Part shown: positions 1-11,068 of the stretch, in pieces
Layout: each line of letters opens with the position of its first letter
Numbering within the stretch: position 1 is the stretch's first letter
From: Siphlonurus alternatus
Taxonomy: Eukaryota; Arthropoda; Insecta; Ephemeroptera; Siphlonuridae
DNA: 64,000 nt
Reading direction: 5' to 3'
Assembly: GCA_949825025.1 (NCBI GenBank)
Contig: OX463787.1
Location: forward strand, 21,063,608-21,127,607
Notes under the pieces: generated by a model
The model's database searches: none
What the model was told of the DNA's origin: nothing
The model's input: only the letters and a program-made list of their open reading frames with translations
Made by a program: the position numbers and the translations under genes

Positions 1-827
1 TGAGAATATTATTAGAAATCTGGCGGCCATTAGTCAAATGAAGTCAAATCAGCATATTTTTCAACTAAAAATAATTAATATCTCAAAAACTAGACTGAAA
101 ATTTTTTTTAATTACTTCAGAAAGTGAACAGTCATTTTGTTCTCTATGTTTTGAACTAAATTTTACATTTTTTACCATCAAAAAAATAATTACCATATTT
201 ACAATAATCCTAGCTTAAAGATCTAAATTTTGCTTTACAGGAAAATATCTTAAAAAGCCTCTTGTTTGAGGATTATTTTAGCTACAGCTAGAATCTTGTA
301 GTGTTGATATTTTTGTTAAGGCTTAACCTGTGAGATATTTGGACGAAAAAAGTCGTATCGACAGATCTGATGTTCTTGAAATTAATTTGGTAGACTTACA
401 ACAATTGTCCAAATACTGCTGATTTTTTTTTTTTTTTTTAGATTTTTCAACTTTTTATTTAATTATAATTAATTTATTCAAATTGTGTATTTTGTATCCT
501 TTCAAAGATAAAATTTTCAATCAAAATTACACAAAAACGGCTCGAGATAATTTTTTTTAATGTTATATACGAGATTAACAGCTAATTTTTTGGACAATTA
601 AATGAAAGTTTTCATATATTTCGAACTGCTGCGTTGATTGGTTTTCATATGCCCTAAGAAACTTAGCAACACTCTCAGGGACTGTAGTCACCTCCTCATC
701 CTGTCAGCGGATTATTTGCATTTTTTGTCCAACAGTGTTGCCAATGTAGCCACGCCTCTTTTTATGTGTGACCTTGACAGACAAATTCTCAGGTTATACA
801 TTAAACAAGTTGTATTGTTGTTATCAG

Positions 828-944
828 GAACAGAGAATGTCTGGAATATCATTGCTGGAAGGACAGCACAGTGGAGGTACAGGCAACACATTCGTGCATC
901 GCCACTCAACTCGGAGGAGAGCCAGGGAGACGTCCAGAAACGAG
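828..944 (+). CDS. Exon A, first copy (39 codons)
   Basis: The acceptor is TTGTTGTTATCAG just before 828 and the donor is GAG|GTGAGTAG after 944. The exon is 117 bp, phase 0 at both ends, and reads EQRMSGISLLEGQHSGG, then TFVHRH and an Arg-rich tail RRRARETSRNE. Being symmetric, it can be duplicated without breaking the frame. Other frames also run open here, but only this one joins all neighbouring exons in phase. Confidence 0.75.
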
Positions 945-3900
945 GTGAGTAGAAGTTTGTTCCATCAGAAAGTCAAGCACATCTTGGCTTCCATGACAAA
1001 GAATTATCAATTTGCAAACCAAGGTTTATTGTTTTTACTCCAATTATATTTTTAAGAGTAAAATAACATGCATCAGCTGACCCAATGTTAAAATAATCCC
1101 ACACATAAAGGTTATGAAAAAAAATTAAAATATTCTCCAATACATCCTTATCAGTAACTAAAATATCAGGAATACAAATTTGAGCTAGTTTTTGAGTTAC
1201 GAATTTTTCAAGTTGACTACTTTAACATGGAAAACTAAAACATCCATATTAAATTATTCAACTTAAAAAATTAATAACTCAAAAACTAGATTGCATTTGT
1301 ATACCTGATATTTTAGCCACTGATATGTAGAGGAGAACATTTTTAATTATTTTCATGGGTCAGCTGATCTGTGTTATTTTACCCTTAACGACCTGCCTTA
1401 AACACAAAGTTTTTGTACACAGAATTTGCAAGGTGAGCCTCAACATTCTCAATTTACCGTCTGATTTAAATTCTTTGTGCAGGGTGCCCTGTCTGGAAGC
1501 TCTGCACAGGACCTCTCAAGAGTTGATACTTCTGGCTCTGCAGGCAGTATGGCCTCCAGACGCTCTGCTGCCTCTGCAGGCCGTGGGGCATCCAGACGCT
1601 CTGCTGGCTCCGCAGGCAGCGTGGCACGTGGCTCGCCCCATGCTCCGTCTGAAATGGACGTGGCGTTTGTTGAAGTCTCCAAGTCACCAGAGATACTGGT
1701 GAGAAAGCAGGATGACTTTCAGTATAACACATCTTATCTCTAGACACTTCAGTAGACTAGACAGCGCCAGATATATCAGCCAATCAAAAGACTGGAATGA
1801 CAGCTGGCCACCTTTTCATTGGCTGATATATCTGGTGCCGTCTAGTCCACTGAACTGTCTAGAGGTAAACTAAGATTTGTTATACTGTATCGGAACAGAA
1901 AAATTCTACAGTGTAAAAATGATAAATAAGATTATTTTAAATGAAAAAAAAAATCATATATATTTGGAAAGAAGACCTTGAGTATTATTGTAAAACAAAT
2001 GAAGCAATAATAAATCTAGTTTTTGAGATATACAGTATATAAATAGTGAGAATATTATTAGAAATCTGGCGGCCATTAGTCAAATGAAGTCAAATCAGCA
2101 TATTTTTCAACTAAAAATAATTAATATCTCAAAAACTGGACTGAATAATTTTTTTATTTACTTCAGAAAGTGAACAGTCATTTTGTTCTCTATGTTTTGA
2201 TCTTAATTTTACATTTTTTTACCATTAAAAAAAATAATTACCATATTTACAATAATCCTAGCTTAAAGATCTAAATTTTGCTTTACAGAAAAATATCTTA
2301 AAAAGCCTCTTGGTTGAGGATTATTTTAGCTACAGCTAGAATCTTATAGTGTTGATATTTTTGTTAAGGCTTAACCTGTGAGATATTTGGACGAAAAGAG
2401 TCGTATCGACAGATCTGATGTTCTTGAAATTAATTTGGTAGACTTACAACAAGTGTCCAAATACTGCTGATTTTTATTTTTTTTTAGATTTTTCAACTCT
2501 TAATTTAATTATAATTAATTTATTCAAATTATGTATTTTGTATCCTTTCAATGATAAAATTTTCAATCAAAATTACTCAAAAACAGCTCGAGATATTTTT
2601 TTTTTAATGTTATATACGAGATTAAAAGCTTATTTTTTGGACAATTAAATGAAAGTTTTCATATATTTCAAACTGCTGCGTTGATTGGTTTTCATATGCC
2701 CTAAGAAACTTAGTAACACTCTCAGGGACTGTAGTCACCTCCCCCTCCTGTCAGCAGATTATTTGCATTTTTGTGCAACAGTGTTGCCAATGTAGCCACG
2801 CCTCTTTTTATGTGAAACCTTGACAGACAAATTCTCAGGTTATACATTAAACAAGTTGTATTGTTGTTATCAGGAACAGAGAATGTCTGGAATGTCATTG
2901 CTGGAGGGAGAGCAGAGTGGAGGTACAGGCAACACATTCGTGCATCGCCACTCAGCTCGGAGGAGAGCCAGGGAGACGTCCAGAAACGAGGTGAGTAGAA
3001 GTTTGTTCCATCAGAAAGTCAAGCACATCTTGGCTTCCATGACAAAGAATTATCAATTTGCAAACCAAGGTTTATTGTTTTTACTCCAATTATATTTTTA
3101 AGAGTAAAATAACATGCATCAGCTGACCCAATGTTAAAATAATCCCACACATAAAGGTTATAAAAAAAAATTAAAATATTCTCCTCTACATCCTTATCAG
3201 TAACTAAAATATCAGGAATACAAATTCGAGCTAGTTTTTGAGTTAAGAATTTTTCAAGTTGACTACTTTAACATGGAAAACTAAAACATCCATGTTAAAT
3301 TATTCAACTTAAAAAATTAATAACTCAAAAACTAGATTGTATTTGTATACCTGATATTTTAGCCACTGATATGTAGAGGAGAACATTTTTAATTATTTTC
3401 ATGGGTCAGCTGATCTGTGTTATTTTACCCTTAACGACCTGCCTTAAACATAAAGTTTTTGTACACAGAATTTGCAAGGTGAGCCTCAACATTCTCAATT
3501 TACCGTCTGATTTAAATTCTTTGTGCAGGGTGCCCTGTCTGGAAGCTCTGCACAGGACCTCTCAAGAGTTGATACTCCTGGCTCTGCAGGCAGTATGGAC
3601 TCCAGACGCTCTGCTGCCTCTGCAGGCCGTGGGGCATCCAGACGCTCTGCTGGCTCCGCAGGCAGCGTGGCCCGTGGCTCGCCCCATGCTCCGTCTGAAA
3701 TGGACGAGGCGTTTGTTGAAGTCTCCAAGTCACCAGAGATACTGGTGAGAAAGCAGGATGACTTTCAGTATAACACATCTTATCTCTAGACACTTCAGTA
3801 AACTAGACGGCGCCAGATATATCAGCCAACCAAAAGACTGGAATGACAGCTGGCCACCTTTTCATTGGCTGATATATCTGGTGCCGTCTAGTCCACTGAA

Positions 3901-6900
3901 CTGTCTAGAGGTAAACTAAGATTTGTTTACCTCTAGACATGTAGCGGAACATAAAAATTGTATAGTGTAAAAATGATAAATAAGGTGTACATTTAACACT
4001 CATTGACCCAGCAAAAAGACAATTAAAAAATAATAATAAACATCATAATATGTAAACATGAACATGATTGGTTCATTACAGCCATTGACTAAAAAGACTT
4101 GACACAAAGAAAAACTGAATTTTAGTACACTTGGCTCTTTTCCGAGAGGTCCCCGTTTCAAATCCCGAACACGGCAGACTTTTTGCAACTTGGTATGGGT
4201 GTGACTGGCTTCTGGCTTCCACGGATGAAGGAGTTTGTACGAGGAATTAAGACAGCTTATGGCTGTCTATACTCCGCTGGGTTGATTAAGACCGTGGAAT
4301 GTTGTGCAAACAACGTGCGTGCCCCACTTAGAAACGGTACTGAAGTGTCTGGCGTGCAGACTGGGTATTAGGAGTCCCAGAGAGCACTGTGAACAATGTT
4401 GAAAAATGAGTGCCGCCATTGGTAACCAACCAACCAATTTTGGGTGAAGTGTTAGCCTTATCTGCTAGCTGTTCTCTCTCATGTTGACTGAAACGAAGAC
4501 TGACTTTAATGTTCAATGTTTATGATATTTTGTGCCAATTTGTGATCATTCTCTCAGTATACATGTTGTTTTGTGTATCTGTGCATTCATCAATGTCCAC
4601 TGTCTTTCAGCAATATCTTACACTATTTTATTACCTAAGTATTGAAGGTATTAGACTTCATAACTTTTTACCAGTTCCGTCTTTAACGATTAATCTCAGT
4701 TACTGCTAAAGTCAAAGAATATTTCCCTGCAAACGAATTGAATGAAATAAATTTTAAAAAATCGAGAATATTCTAAAACTTAATTGCTTATGGTTTGAGC
4801 AAATTCAGTCTTGCAGTTTTCTTACAACAGCTCCATTTCCGGTTTTCGTCCATAAGGCCAATATTAAACTTCTACCTCAGTTTTCACAAAACTAATAAGA
4901 CAGATTTGCTTCAAAATTTGTATGCCACCTATTAATGGTGAGTTCTAAATCCCCTGCAAGTTTTGTTGTATTCAGGTGCTACGATTGCGAGATATCAACC
5001 TACTGAGAGATTTATCTTCAGGTCTGAGCAATGATATATTATTATGTAATGCTTGGAACAGAGAATGTCTCTGAAAAGCAGTATACTGTACATATTGTAA
5101 TGAAATTTGTGCTGCATCTTGACCCAGAACCTAGTTAGCAGCCGTCTCACTCTCACTACTGCTAATGTAGACTTTTATATATATAATGGACAATTTGCAT
5201 CAATTTTTTTTTAGTAGCCCAATCAAAAGAGGAGATCGAAAAATACACCTATGAATTTTACGCAATTTTTATTTGTACTGCATCATGGCTAACATAGAGA
5301 TGTAAAGAGGTCACATGACCTGGAGGCAGCGCCCGTGTCGCCTATGACATCATTGAACTGTCTGGACAATATATATCATCTATATAACGCTGGTAAACAA
5401 TAAATAATTAATTGTTGCTTGTTTCCATAGCAACTTGGTTGTTTACAAGCATTATAAAGTCGACCTTTTGTTTGACCGGACAATTCAATGACGTCATAGG
5501 CGTCAAGGGCGCCACCTTCAGGTCACGTGACCTCTTTAAATCTCTCTTTTAGCCATGATGCAGTACAAATAAAAATTGCGTAAAATTCACTGGTGTATTT
5601 TTCGACCTCCTCTTTCGATTGAGCTAGTAAAAAAAGTTGATGCAAATTGTCCATTGACCTTTTAAACAATTTGCAAAACTGAAGTTCTATTGTAAATTTC
5701 ATTAACATTTTTTTTTATTACATAAATAGGATGACTTGCAGAAATCGTACTAGTTGATTGGTTTGTATCAGCTATTTTATTTTTATATTTAATGTTATTA
5801 AAAGAAAGGATAGGAATATAAACCAGCAAGGCCTTACTAATTAATTGAAAGAGTCATGGCACAGCAGGAGAAAATCTTGCGGTCACAGAGGCTCATTTAA
5901 AATTTAATTAATTACATGTTGAACCAACTGATTATTAGAGGTTATGGAGTTGGTAGGAGGAAGGCAGCTTACGGTTGTCTACAAAAAAAAAATGACAGTA
6001 TCACAAATCTTGGTTTATGCATGGAAAACATTTTGAATAGAAAATAGTACCGTTTTGCTTTACGACCTTCATTTTTTAACGATAGGCGCTCGATTAAAAA
6101 ACAACATCACATCCCTAGTTTAGTTTGCCGGTTTATGAGAACACCACGGCAGTAGGCGCGGCAACCCGCTTGCCTAGCGGCCATCCCAAGTATCTAATAG
6201 ACTTTAAACCTGCTTTTAGTACTGACGCCATGGTTTAATGTTAATTAATTTAGCGAACTTTAAAACCAAAACAGAAATGGCATGCTGCTATGATTTTTGT
6301 TATTGTGACGTCACAGGAGCTCGAAATCGATTAATTAAATCGAATCGAACTAAACCGATCAGCTGAGCTGAATAAAGGCGCTCATTTAAAAATAAAAGAC
6401 GGATCAGAATATAGGTCTATATACGCCTCCAAAAGCTAAAATAAATCCAGAATGTTACTTTTAAATGTGTAAAGGTGTTTATTTTTTTCAATTTTACCAC
6501 TTTTTTTCAAGTTTTCAGCATTTTTAGTGTCGACGTGTTGTCACAACAGCGGCCCAGGCGTCCGGCGCAGCCCCAGGCTTTCGTCTGGAAGAAGTGCAAA
6601 GTGGTCGAAGTGGTGGCGACGCAATTTTGAAATGAAATTAAACTTATTTTTTATACTTTTTTCTAATAGTTGTAAATATTATAGAAAGCATGTAATATTT
6701 TTAAAAAATTACACAAGTTAAAATAACCTTGTTGTATGACATTTCTAAAAAATGAAGATTACTACGCCTTGGCGACGTCTAGTCTGTGATCTCATGCGTA
6801 ATCTAAGGCTTGTTTTACTGTATACCAATGTATACTCCGCAGCCCTGCAGTATTGCACTGCCATTGCAGGCTGCACAGATCTGGTAGTAGGAGCCCAGAA

Positions 6901-8463
6901 GAGTGTAGGGAAGGGTTTAGGAGCCTGGTAAGCCCCAGCATGATCGCAAGATAACTCTTACTGACACGGCTAAATATCAGCCTGACCACACCCGAAAGGG
7001 TAAAATGGTGTCAAGGGTATTATTATTTTTTTTTTAACATGCTGAACCGTCCATATGCTTCATCAGTCGACTTAGAATATAGAATCATTTTAATTGAGCA
7101 ACTGACTGGCTGTGTTGCTGGCTGCTGTGGGAGGAAGGGGAAAGAAGCAGGAGACGTGTTATATTTCTCGTGTGCTCCCGAGTAGCCTGTGATGTGAGGT
7201 CTATTATGAGAAACGATTTTTAAATGATAGTATAGTCTACTGCGCATGGCTCCGCATGGTGTGCTTAATAAGAAAAATTGAATCCAAATTAAGTTAAAAA
7301 CGCTAGGAGACTAATCAGCGCACAGTCAATAGAAGCTTTGTTTGCTTTATGAACAAAGACATGAACTTCTACCCCAGATTGCTTGCAAATTGCAGTGTTT
7401 AAAAATTCTTATAATACATTACTGCAATTGGTTTGGCGTGCAGTAATGCAGATAAATATAAAATTTGAGATGAAACAAAAAGCAACGTTTTCGTTAATGT
7501 TGAACAAAAACTCTGCTCCGGTAGGGGCCCCTCGTGCAGCGGAACAGCAGTTTTGAGCTCACTACGTGACGTCACCTTGGGTGCTTTGAGCCAAAATGCA
7601 CAGATCAGTGCGAATTCGTAGGGCTGATGGACCTATCTATCTATTATAGTTGCATCATGCACATTTTGTGCATTCTAACATGTATATTGCATTTTCTGAT
7701 GTTCATTGATATTTGATTGGGTAGGACATGTTTGTAGCTGGACATGCAATTAGCTTGTTTTTTTTATAAAATGAATTGCATTGAATATAATAAAATCTAA
7801 CATCAAAAGAACCAAAACAACCGGTTTATACACTCAAAATATTAATATTACATTAATCCATACAATACAAGAAAATGGTGATATAGTATCAATAGGCATT
7901 CATTGATCAAGTTTTTTTTTTTAAATATAGTAGTTTCATGTATAAATCAGCGCTACTACCAGAAAATATAACCAACCAGTCTTAATATAAAAATATTGTA
8001 ATTTATTTATTATGGTAATAAATGTTCTACATTTTTTATATTTGTATGATAGTTTTTAATGTTTTATTTTTTTTGTTCTGATTTTTTTTTTTTTTTTTTT
8101 TGTATGTTTTTAATGACGTAATCTAAGTTTGTTTAATATGTACAACATTAACGATTAAATAAAGAATTTGAATAATGAAATATTTCCAAGTATACCTTAA
8201 TGGTAATTTTTTAACTTAATTTGTTACAGACGCCCCCATCTCAGACCAGCCTGGCAACAAGACGCAGCTTTAGAAGCATCGGTTGCCAGGCGCAACTCAG
8301 ACGAGCCCGGATGTCTGATTCGTCGACGAATACTCCGAGAACAAGGGATGCTGCCAGCCAGTGGGTGCCACCCGTCCAGGAAGGATTTATCCAAAGGACT
8401 GTGAGACGGTGGGCATCCCTTGCTTTATCCCCTCTTCTATATTTCCGTCCTAAAAAAATGTAA
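828..8463 (+). CDS. Ser/Arg-rich protein gene, 3' part (exons A, B, A', B', C)
   Basis: Proposed model: exons 828-944, 1483-1698, 2874-2990, 3529-3744 and 8230-8463 joined on the plus strand. Every exon starts after an AG and, except the last, stops before GTGAG. Every junction is phase 0, so the five exons make one open frame of 299 residues ending at TAA 8461-8463. The 5' part lies outside the window. The product is rich in Ser, Ala, Gly and Arg with short repeats of the type SRRSAASAG / SRRSAGSAG; no enzymatic or membrane domain is visible. The 111-residue A+B block is present twice because of the genomic tandem duplication. I recognise no family. The low-complexity Arg/Ser composition would suit a disordered segment, which is inference only. 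An alternative end is exon D (6528-6635). Exon C could also be internal, using the GTGAGA donor at 8401. Confidence 0.7.
1054..1388. mobile_element. Foldback MITE, family F1, copy 1 (intron A-B)
   Basis: The two arms read inward to each other. One end has CATCAGCTGACCCAATGTTA, the other GGGTCAGCTGATCTGTGTTA. Inside are GAGGAGAACAT / ATTCTCC and TATCAGG...CCTGATA blocks around a centre AACTCAAAAACTAGA. It has no ORF. Other copies are at 3100, 14931, 22385, 41715, 53949 and 58441. Confidence 0.85.
1483..1698 (+). CDS. Exon B, first copy (72 codons, Ser/Ala/Arg repeats)
   Basis: The acceptor is TTCTTTGTGCAG before 1483 and the donor is CTG|GTGAGAAAG after 1698. The exon is 216 bp and phase 0 at both ends. 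It reads GALSGSSAQDLSRVD and then a run of short repeats built on SRRSAxSAG, ending in the more ordinary segment EMDVAFVEVSKSPEIL. It is GC-rich against the AT-rich introns. Internal DNA repeats (CAGACGCTCTGCTG twice) suggest growth by slippage. Confidence 0.75.
1738..1864. mobile_element. 127-bp palindromic MITE (CTCTAGACA ends)
   Basis: The ends CTCTAGACACTTCAGT and its near reverse complement ACTGAACTGTCTAGAG flank arms containing CAGATATATCAGCCAAT / ATTGGCTGATATATCTG. The centre is about 25 bp. It starts 39 bp after exon B, close enough to be in the same pre-mRNA. Confidence 0.85.
2874..2990 (+). CDS. Exon A', second copy (39 codons)
   Basis: This is the tandem copy of exon A with the same splice sites and length. 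It differs at five bases, four of which change the amino acid: Ile to Met, Gln to Glu, His to Gln and Thr to Ala. It is intact and in phase, so it is expected to be spliced as an extra exon between B and B'. Confidence 0.75.
3100..3434. mobile_element. Foldback MITE, family F1, copy 2
   Basis: This is the same insertion as at 1054-1388, carried along by the tandem duplication, so it was present before the duplication. It lies between exons A' and B'. Confidence 0.85.
3529..3744 (+). CDS. Exon B', second copy (72 codons)
   Basis: This is the tandem copy of exon B with identical length and splice junctions. Four bases differ; three change the protein (Ser to Pro, Ala to Asp, Val to Glu) and one is silent. 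There is no frameshift or stop. Confidence 0.75.
3784..3910. mobile_element. 127-bp palindromic MITE, duplicated copy
   Basis: This is the copy of the 1738-1864 element in the second tandem unit, with the same ends and length and a few substitutions. Confidence 0.85.
4110..4420 (+). mobile_element. Possible tRNA-derived SINE
   Basis: The stretch CCGTTTCAAATCCCGAACA at about 4152 resembles a tRNA T-arm / Pol III B box. It is followed by ~240 bp of mixed composition (TATGGCTGTCTATACTCCGC). A clear A box, poly-A tail and target duplication are not visible, and only short pieces recur (TATACTCCGC near 6830). The family call is tentative. Confidence 0.3.
4420..5185. other. Intron B'-D/C, no recognised gene
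   Basis: AT-rich DNA with TTGAATGAAATAAATTTTAA near 4740, of the kind found at LINE 3' ends. I see no exon with convincing splice sites. Confidence 0.4.
5186..5654. mobile_element. ~470-bp foldback element
   Basis: The arms begin ATGGACAATTTGCATCAA and end in its reverse complement TTGATGCAAATTGTCCAT. Inner blocks also pair: GCATCATGGCTAA with TTAGCCATGATGC, and AGGTCACATGACCT with AGGTCACGTGACCT. The loop is near 5370-5480. Centre-proximal repeats GACATCATTGAA / TTCAATGACGTC extend the pairing. Confidence 0.8.
5655..6527. other. Intron sequence, nothing recognised
   Basis: Mixed AT-rich DNA. A GC-richer patch at 6125-6190 (ACACCACGGCAGTAGGCGCG) has no open frame bounded by good splice sites. 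Confidence 0.4.
6528..6635 (+). CDS. Possible alternative terminal exon D
   Basis: A GC-rich island follows a pyrimidine-rich acceptor (CCACTTTTTTTCAAG, then CATTTTTAG). Read in phase 0, as needed after exon B', it gives 35 residues (CRRVVTTAAQASGAAPG, then FRLEEVQSGRSGGDAILK) and a TGA. Another frame, open to 6721, reads an Arg/Ser-rich stretch (GVRRSPRLSSGRSAK) closer in composition to exon B but needs a 2-base phase offset. No GTRAG donor follows, so if used it would be a last exon. The coding island in AT-rich DNA is suggestive; nothing else supports it. Confidence 0.35.
   Translation, partial: CRRVVTTAAQASGAAPGFRLEEVQSGRSGGDAILK
6722..8229. other. Intron before exon C, old repeat debris
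   Basis: Two islands of more balanced composition (6840-6990, 7500-7620) carry no supported frame. 8100-8190 ends in ATTAAATAAAGAATTTGAAT, resembling a LINE tail. Poly-T runs are at 8083-8101. Confidence 0.4.
8230..8463 (+). CDS. Exon C, terminal coding exon (77 codons)
   Basis: The acceptor is TTAATTTGTTACAG before 8230, phase 0. The exon reads TPPSQTSLATRRSFRSIG, continues Arg/Ser-rich, then VPPVQEGFIQRT and a hydrophobic end with LSPLLYFRPKKM before TAA. It is GC-rich against its flanks. A GTGAGA at 8401 directly after IQRT is also phase 0 and looks like the donors of exons A and B, so the exon may be 8230-8400 and internal. An ATTAAA at about 8611 is a weak poly(A) signal for the terminal form. 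Confidence 0.6.
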   Translation, partial: TPPSQTSLATRRSFRSIGCQAQLRRARMSDSSTNTPRTRDAASQWVPPVQEGFIQRTVRRWASLALSPLLYFRPKKM

Positions 8464-8846
8464 ACAAAATCAGAATAGCATAAATTTAAAAATTGACAGA
8501 AAGATATATTCATACAGAAATTTCTTCTTCTTCTTTTGTATTGCATGATATGTTTTTTTTTTTTTTTTTATTATTATTATTTTTCATCATACATTGTTGT
8601 CCAGCAAAGATTAAATTAATAATCTTATGTTGCCGGTGCAAAATATACACACAAAAATTTCACTTCGAGAATCTAGAAAATAATGAAATGCTCATTGTAA
8701 GAAACCATGCAAAAAAATGTAAAAGAAAGAAAATTAAGTTCAGTATACTATTTTTCCATACCGTGTCAAAGAAAACAAAAACAACAACATTAAATTTCCA
8801 CTAATCATAGAATATATCTCTATCATGGAAATGAATAACATATGAA

Positions 8847-8880
8847 TGACATATTCATTTCATATGAAATGAATATGTCA
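8847..8880. repeat. 34-bp perfect palindrome
   Basis: TGACATATTCATTTCAT is followed directly by its reverse complement with no spacer. It could extrude as a cruciform. It lies in AT-rich DNA about 400 bp after exon C. Confidence 0.9.
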
Positions 8881-9219
8881 ATTTTAACTAGGTTCGTTTC
8901 TATAAAACAAAAAATAATAATAATATAAATTTTTTCGATAAAGTGAAGTACTGTAAACAAAACAACATGCCATGGTAGTTAACAATTTTACAGTAAGTTC
9001 CCTAAGTCTCAAATACAATTTCTTTTTTCACATTTATATTTAAATATATATGGATATACAATATAATGAAAAACATACACATAAAAAGTAAACAACTTTC
9101 TTATGTCCATTATCTGCAACAGAAAGACACATTTTAGTAATTTGCATACAAAGCAAGCACTAACAAATTTTTCGTTATTTTCAAATCATAATACAGTACA
9201 TTGCAATAATTTAATATTA

Positions 9220-9223
<4 letters not shown>

Positions 9224-9256
<33 letters not shown>
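9224..9256. repeat. (AT)n microsatellite
   Basis: About 30 bp of alternating AT within very AT-rich DNA. Confidence 0.9.
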
Positions 9257-9259
<3 letters not shown>

Positions 9260-10713
9260 TTAAATTAGTTCTATTTTCATTACTTCAAGATAGATATTAC
9301 AATGAAACAATTGATATTACTTTATAGTGTTTTCATTGTTTCAAATAACACAAATTTTAACTTTTACTAAAGATTTATAAAAAGGATCAAATAAATGTAA
9401 ACTGAAATTGCAAGAAAGGAAAATATAATTGCAATCAAATTTTATTAATCTTTGTTTTCACCACAAGATTTATCTTTTTTAAGTCACAACAAATAATTAG
9501 ATCTAAAAGACAACTAAAACCATAGTTACCAAAACAAGCTGAAAAACAATGAAATTGATAATATAAAAGAAAAAAAAATAATATAACTTTTAAATTGAAT
9601 CAGTTTTAAAAAAATTTAAGCCTCTTGAACAAACACAGGTGTAAATATAGACACAGGTCTATATTTATTATTAATATTTTTATTTTTAATTCAATATATT
9701 TAATCCTGTTAAGTAATTGTATTTGAAACTTTTTTTGAATGAAAAAAAAAATGAAATCATAATTATATACTTTTATGCTTCTTTTCTAAACACAAGTAAT
9801 TAACTGATATATTAAAACTTAAATTATTTCATATGGATTAAAATTTTCAAAAAAATAATAGTAAAAACTATATCATAGTTACCAATAAAAATAAAAAAAA
9901 AAACTGAAAATTTAAAGAAATAACAATTAAACATCTGTAAGACATAGAACATATCAATTATACATGATTCTAGTTGAAAAGGTATTATAATAATAATATT
10001 AATAAGAATAACGAACCCCTTAAAAAAAATATATATTATCTAATTTTTTTATGTCTCAAAAAAGAAATTAAGTCAGCATTTAACTATGATTTTTTTTTTA
10101 ATAATTCTAATGCTCAAATAAAAATTTAAGAACATTTATGTATGCAAATTACACTTAATTGCAGTAAAAAGAGGTTATAAAAATGTTTACAAAATTTGAT
10201 TAAGATTTAAAACTTTACTGACGTTCAGATTTTTATTATTATTATTCAACGATTTTTTTTTCTTTTTAATTTTATATTCCTAAGATTTAAATATTACAAG
10301 GGAGAGAATTTTTTTTTTTTTTTTTTGTAGCATACCATTACACCTCACAAGCCACTAACAGAAGGTATATAAACCTGCTTTGTAAAACGTGACCTTATAG
10401 CTTATTTGATTTGAAATAATTTGATAAACTCTATGTTTAACATAGTAGAAATTATCATTTTTTCTACTGTACGTTAGCCCGAAAAGAAAATAGGGTTTTA
10501 ATTTTTTCATTAGATCAAATTATTAACTATTATTATTATTGAAAATAATAAAGGCTATGCAATGCAATTATAGGTAAAAAAAAAAGTATAAATTTTAAGA
10601 AAAATAACCATCTTATACAAGATATTCGTAAACACAATTGAATGTAACAACATTGTTTTTTTTTAAAAAAAGTTACTAATAAATATAAGATAGACAATTA
10701 ATTGTTGTGAACA
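9257..10713. other. Very AT-rich stretch without gene
   Basis: About 1.45 kb of A/T runs and short homopolymers. No ORF, structured repeat or splice-bounded island is visible. Confidence 0.5.
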
Positions 10714-10899
10714 GAGATAGTTTCAGATTTTAGCTGGCATTGAGCCAGCAAGAAGAGAAAATTTATCACAACTCAATGTGTGAATTGGTTTGAATTGTCG
10801 CTCGGCCAAACGACAATTCAAACTTGATTGATTCGCACATTGAGTTGTTGTCAATTTTCTCTTTTTGCTGGGTAGCTAAAATCTAAAACTCTTATCTCC
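10714..10899. mobile_element. ~186-bp foldback MITE
   Basis: The left end GAGATAGTTTCAGATTTTAG matches the reverse complement of the right end CTAAAATCTAAAACTCTTATCTC with small gaps. Inner arms ACTCAATGTGTGAAT and CGCACATTGAGTTGTTG also pair. The centre is a GTCGCTCGGCCAAACGAC hairpin. Confidence 0.85.
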
Positions 10900-11068
10900 C
10901 TTACCAAAAATTAAAAAAATTGTAATAGTGTAAGAACATACTAAATTAGTTTCACGTTAAAAACAATTATAGAAAACTGTTAATTAATATATCTTCCGTA
11001 TATTATATATGTAATTATATAAAAATAGTAAAAATATATATTATTAATACATTTATAATCCAAATCGT

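Larger units (their letters stand above)
1..3985 (+). repeat. Tandem ~2.05-kb segmental duplication carrying two exons
   Basis: The first 1.9 kb of the window is repeated almost base for base from 2047 (TGAGAATATTATTAGAAATC opens both copies). Unit 1 runs 1 to about 2046, unit 2 from 2047 to about 3985, where similarity stops near AAATGATAAATAAGG. By eye the copies differ at a few percent of sites plus small indels. Each unit holds exon A, an intron with a foldback MITE, exon B, and a second 127-bp MITE. Because the window opens inside a unit, more copies may lie to the left. The duplication is recent and includes both exons with their splice sites. Confidence 0.93.
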
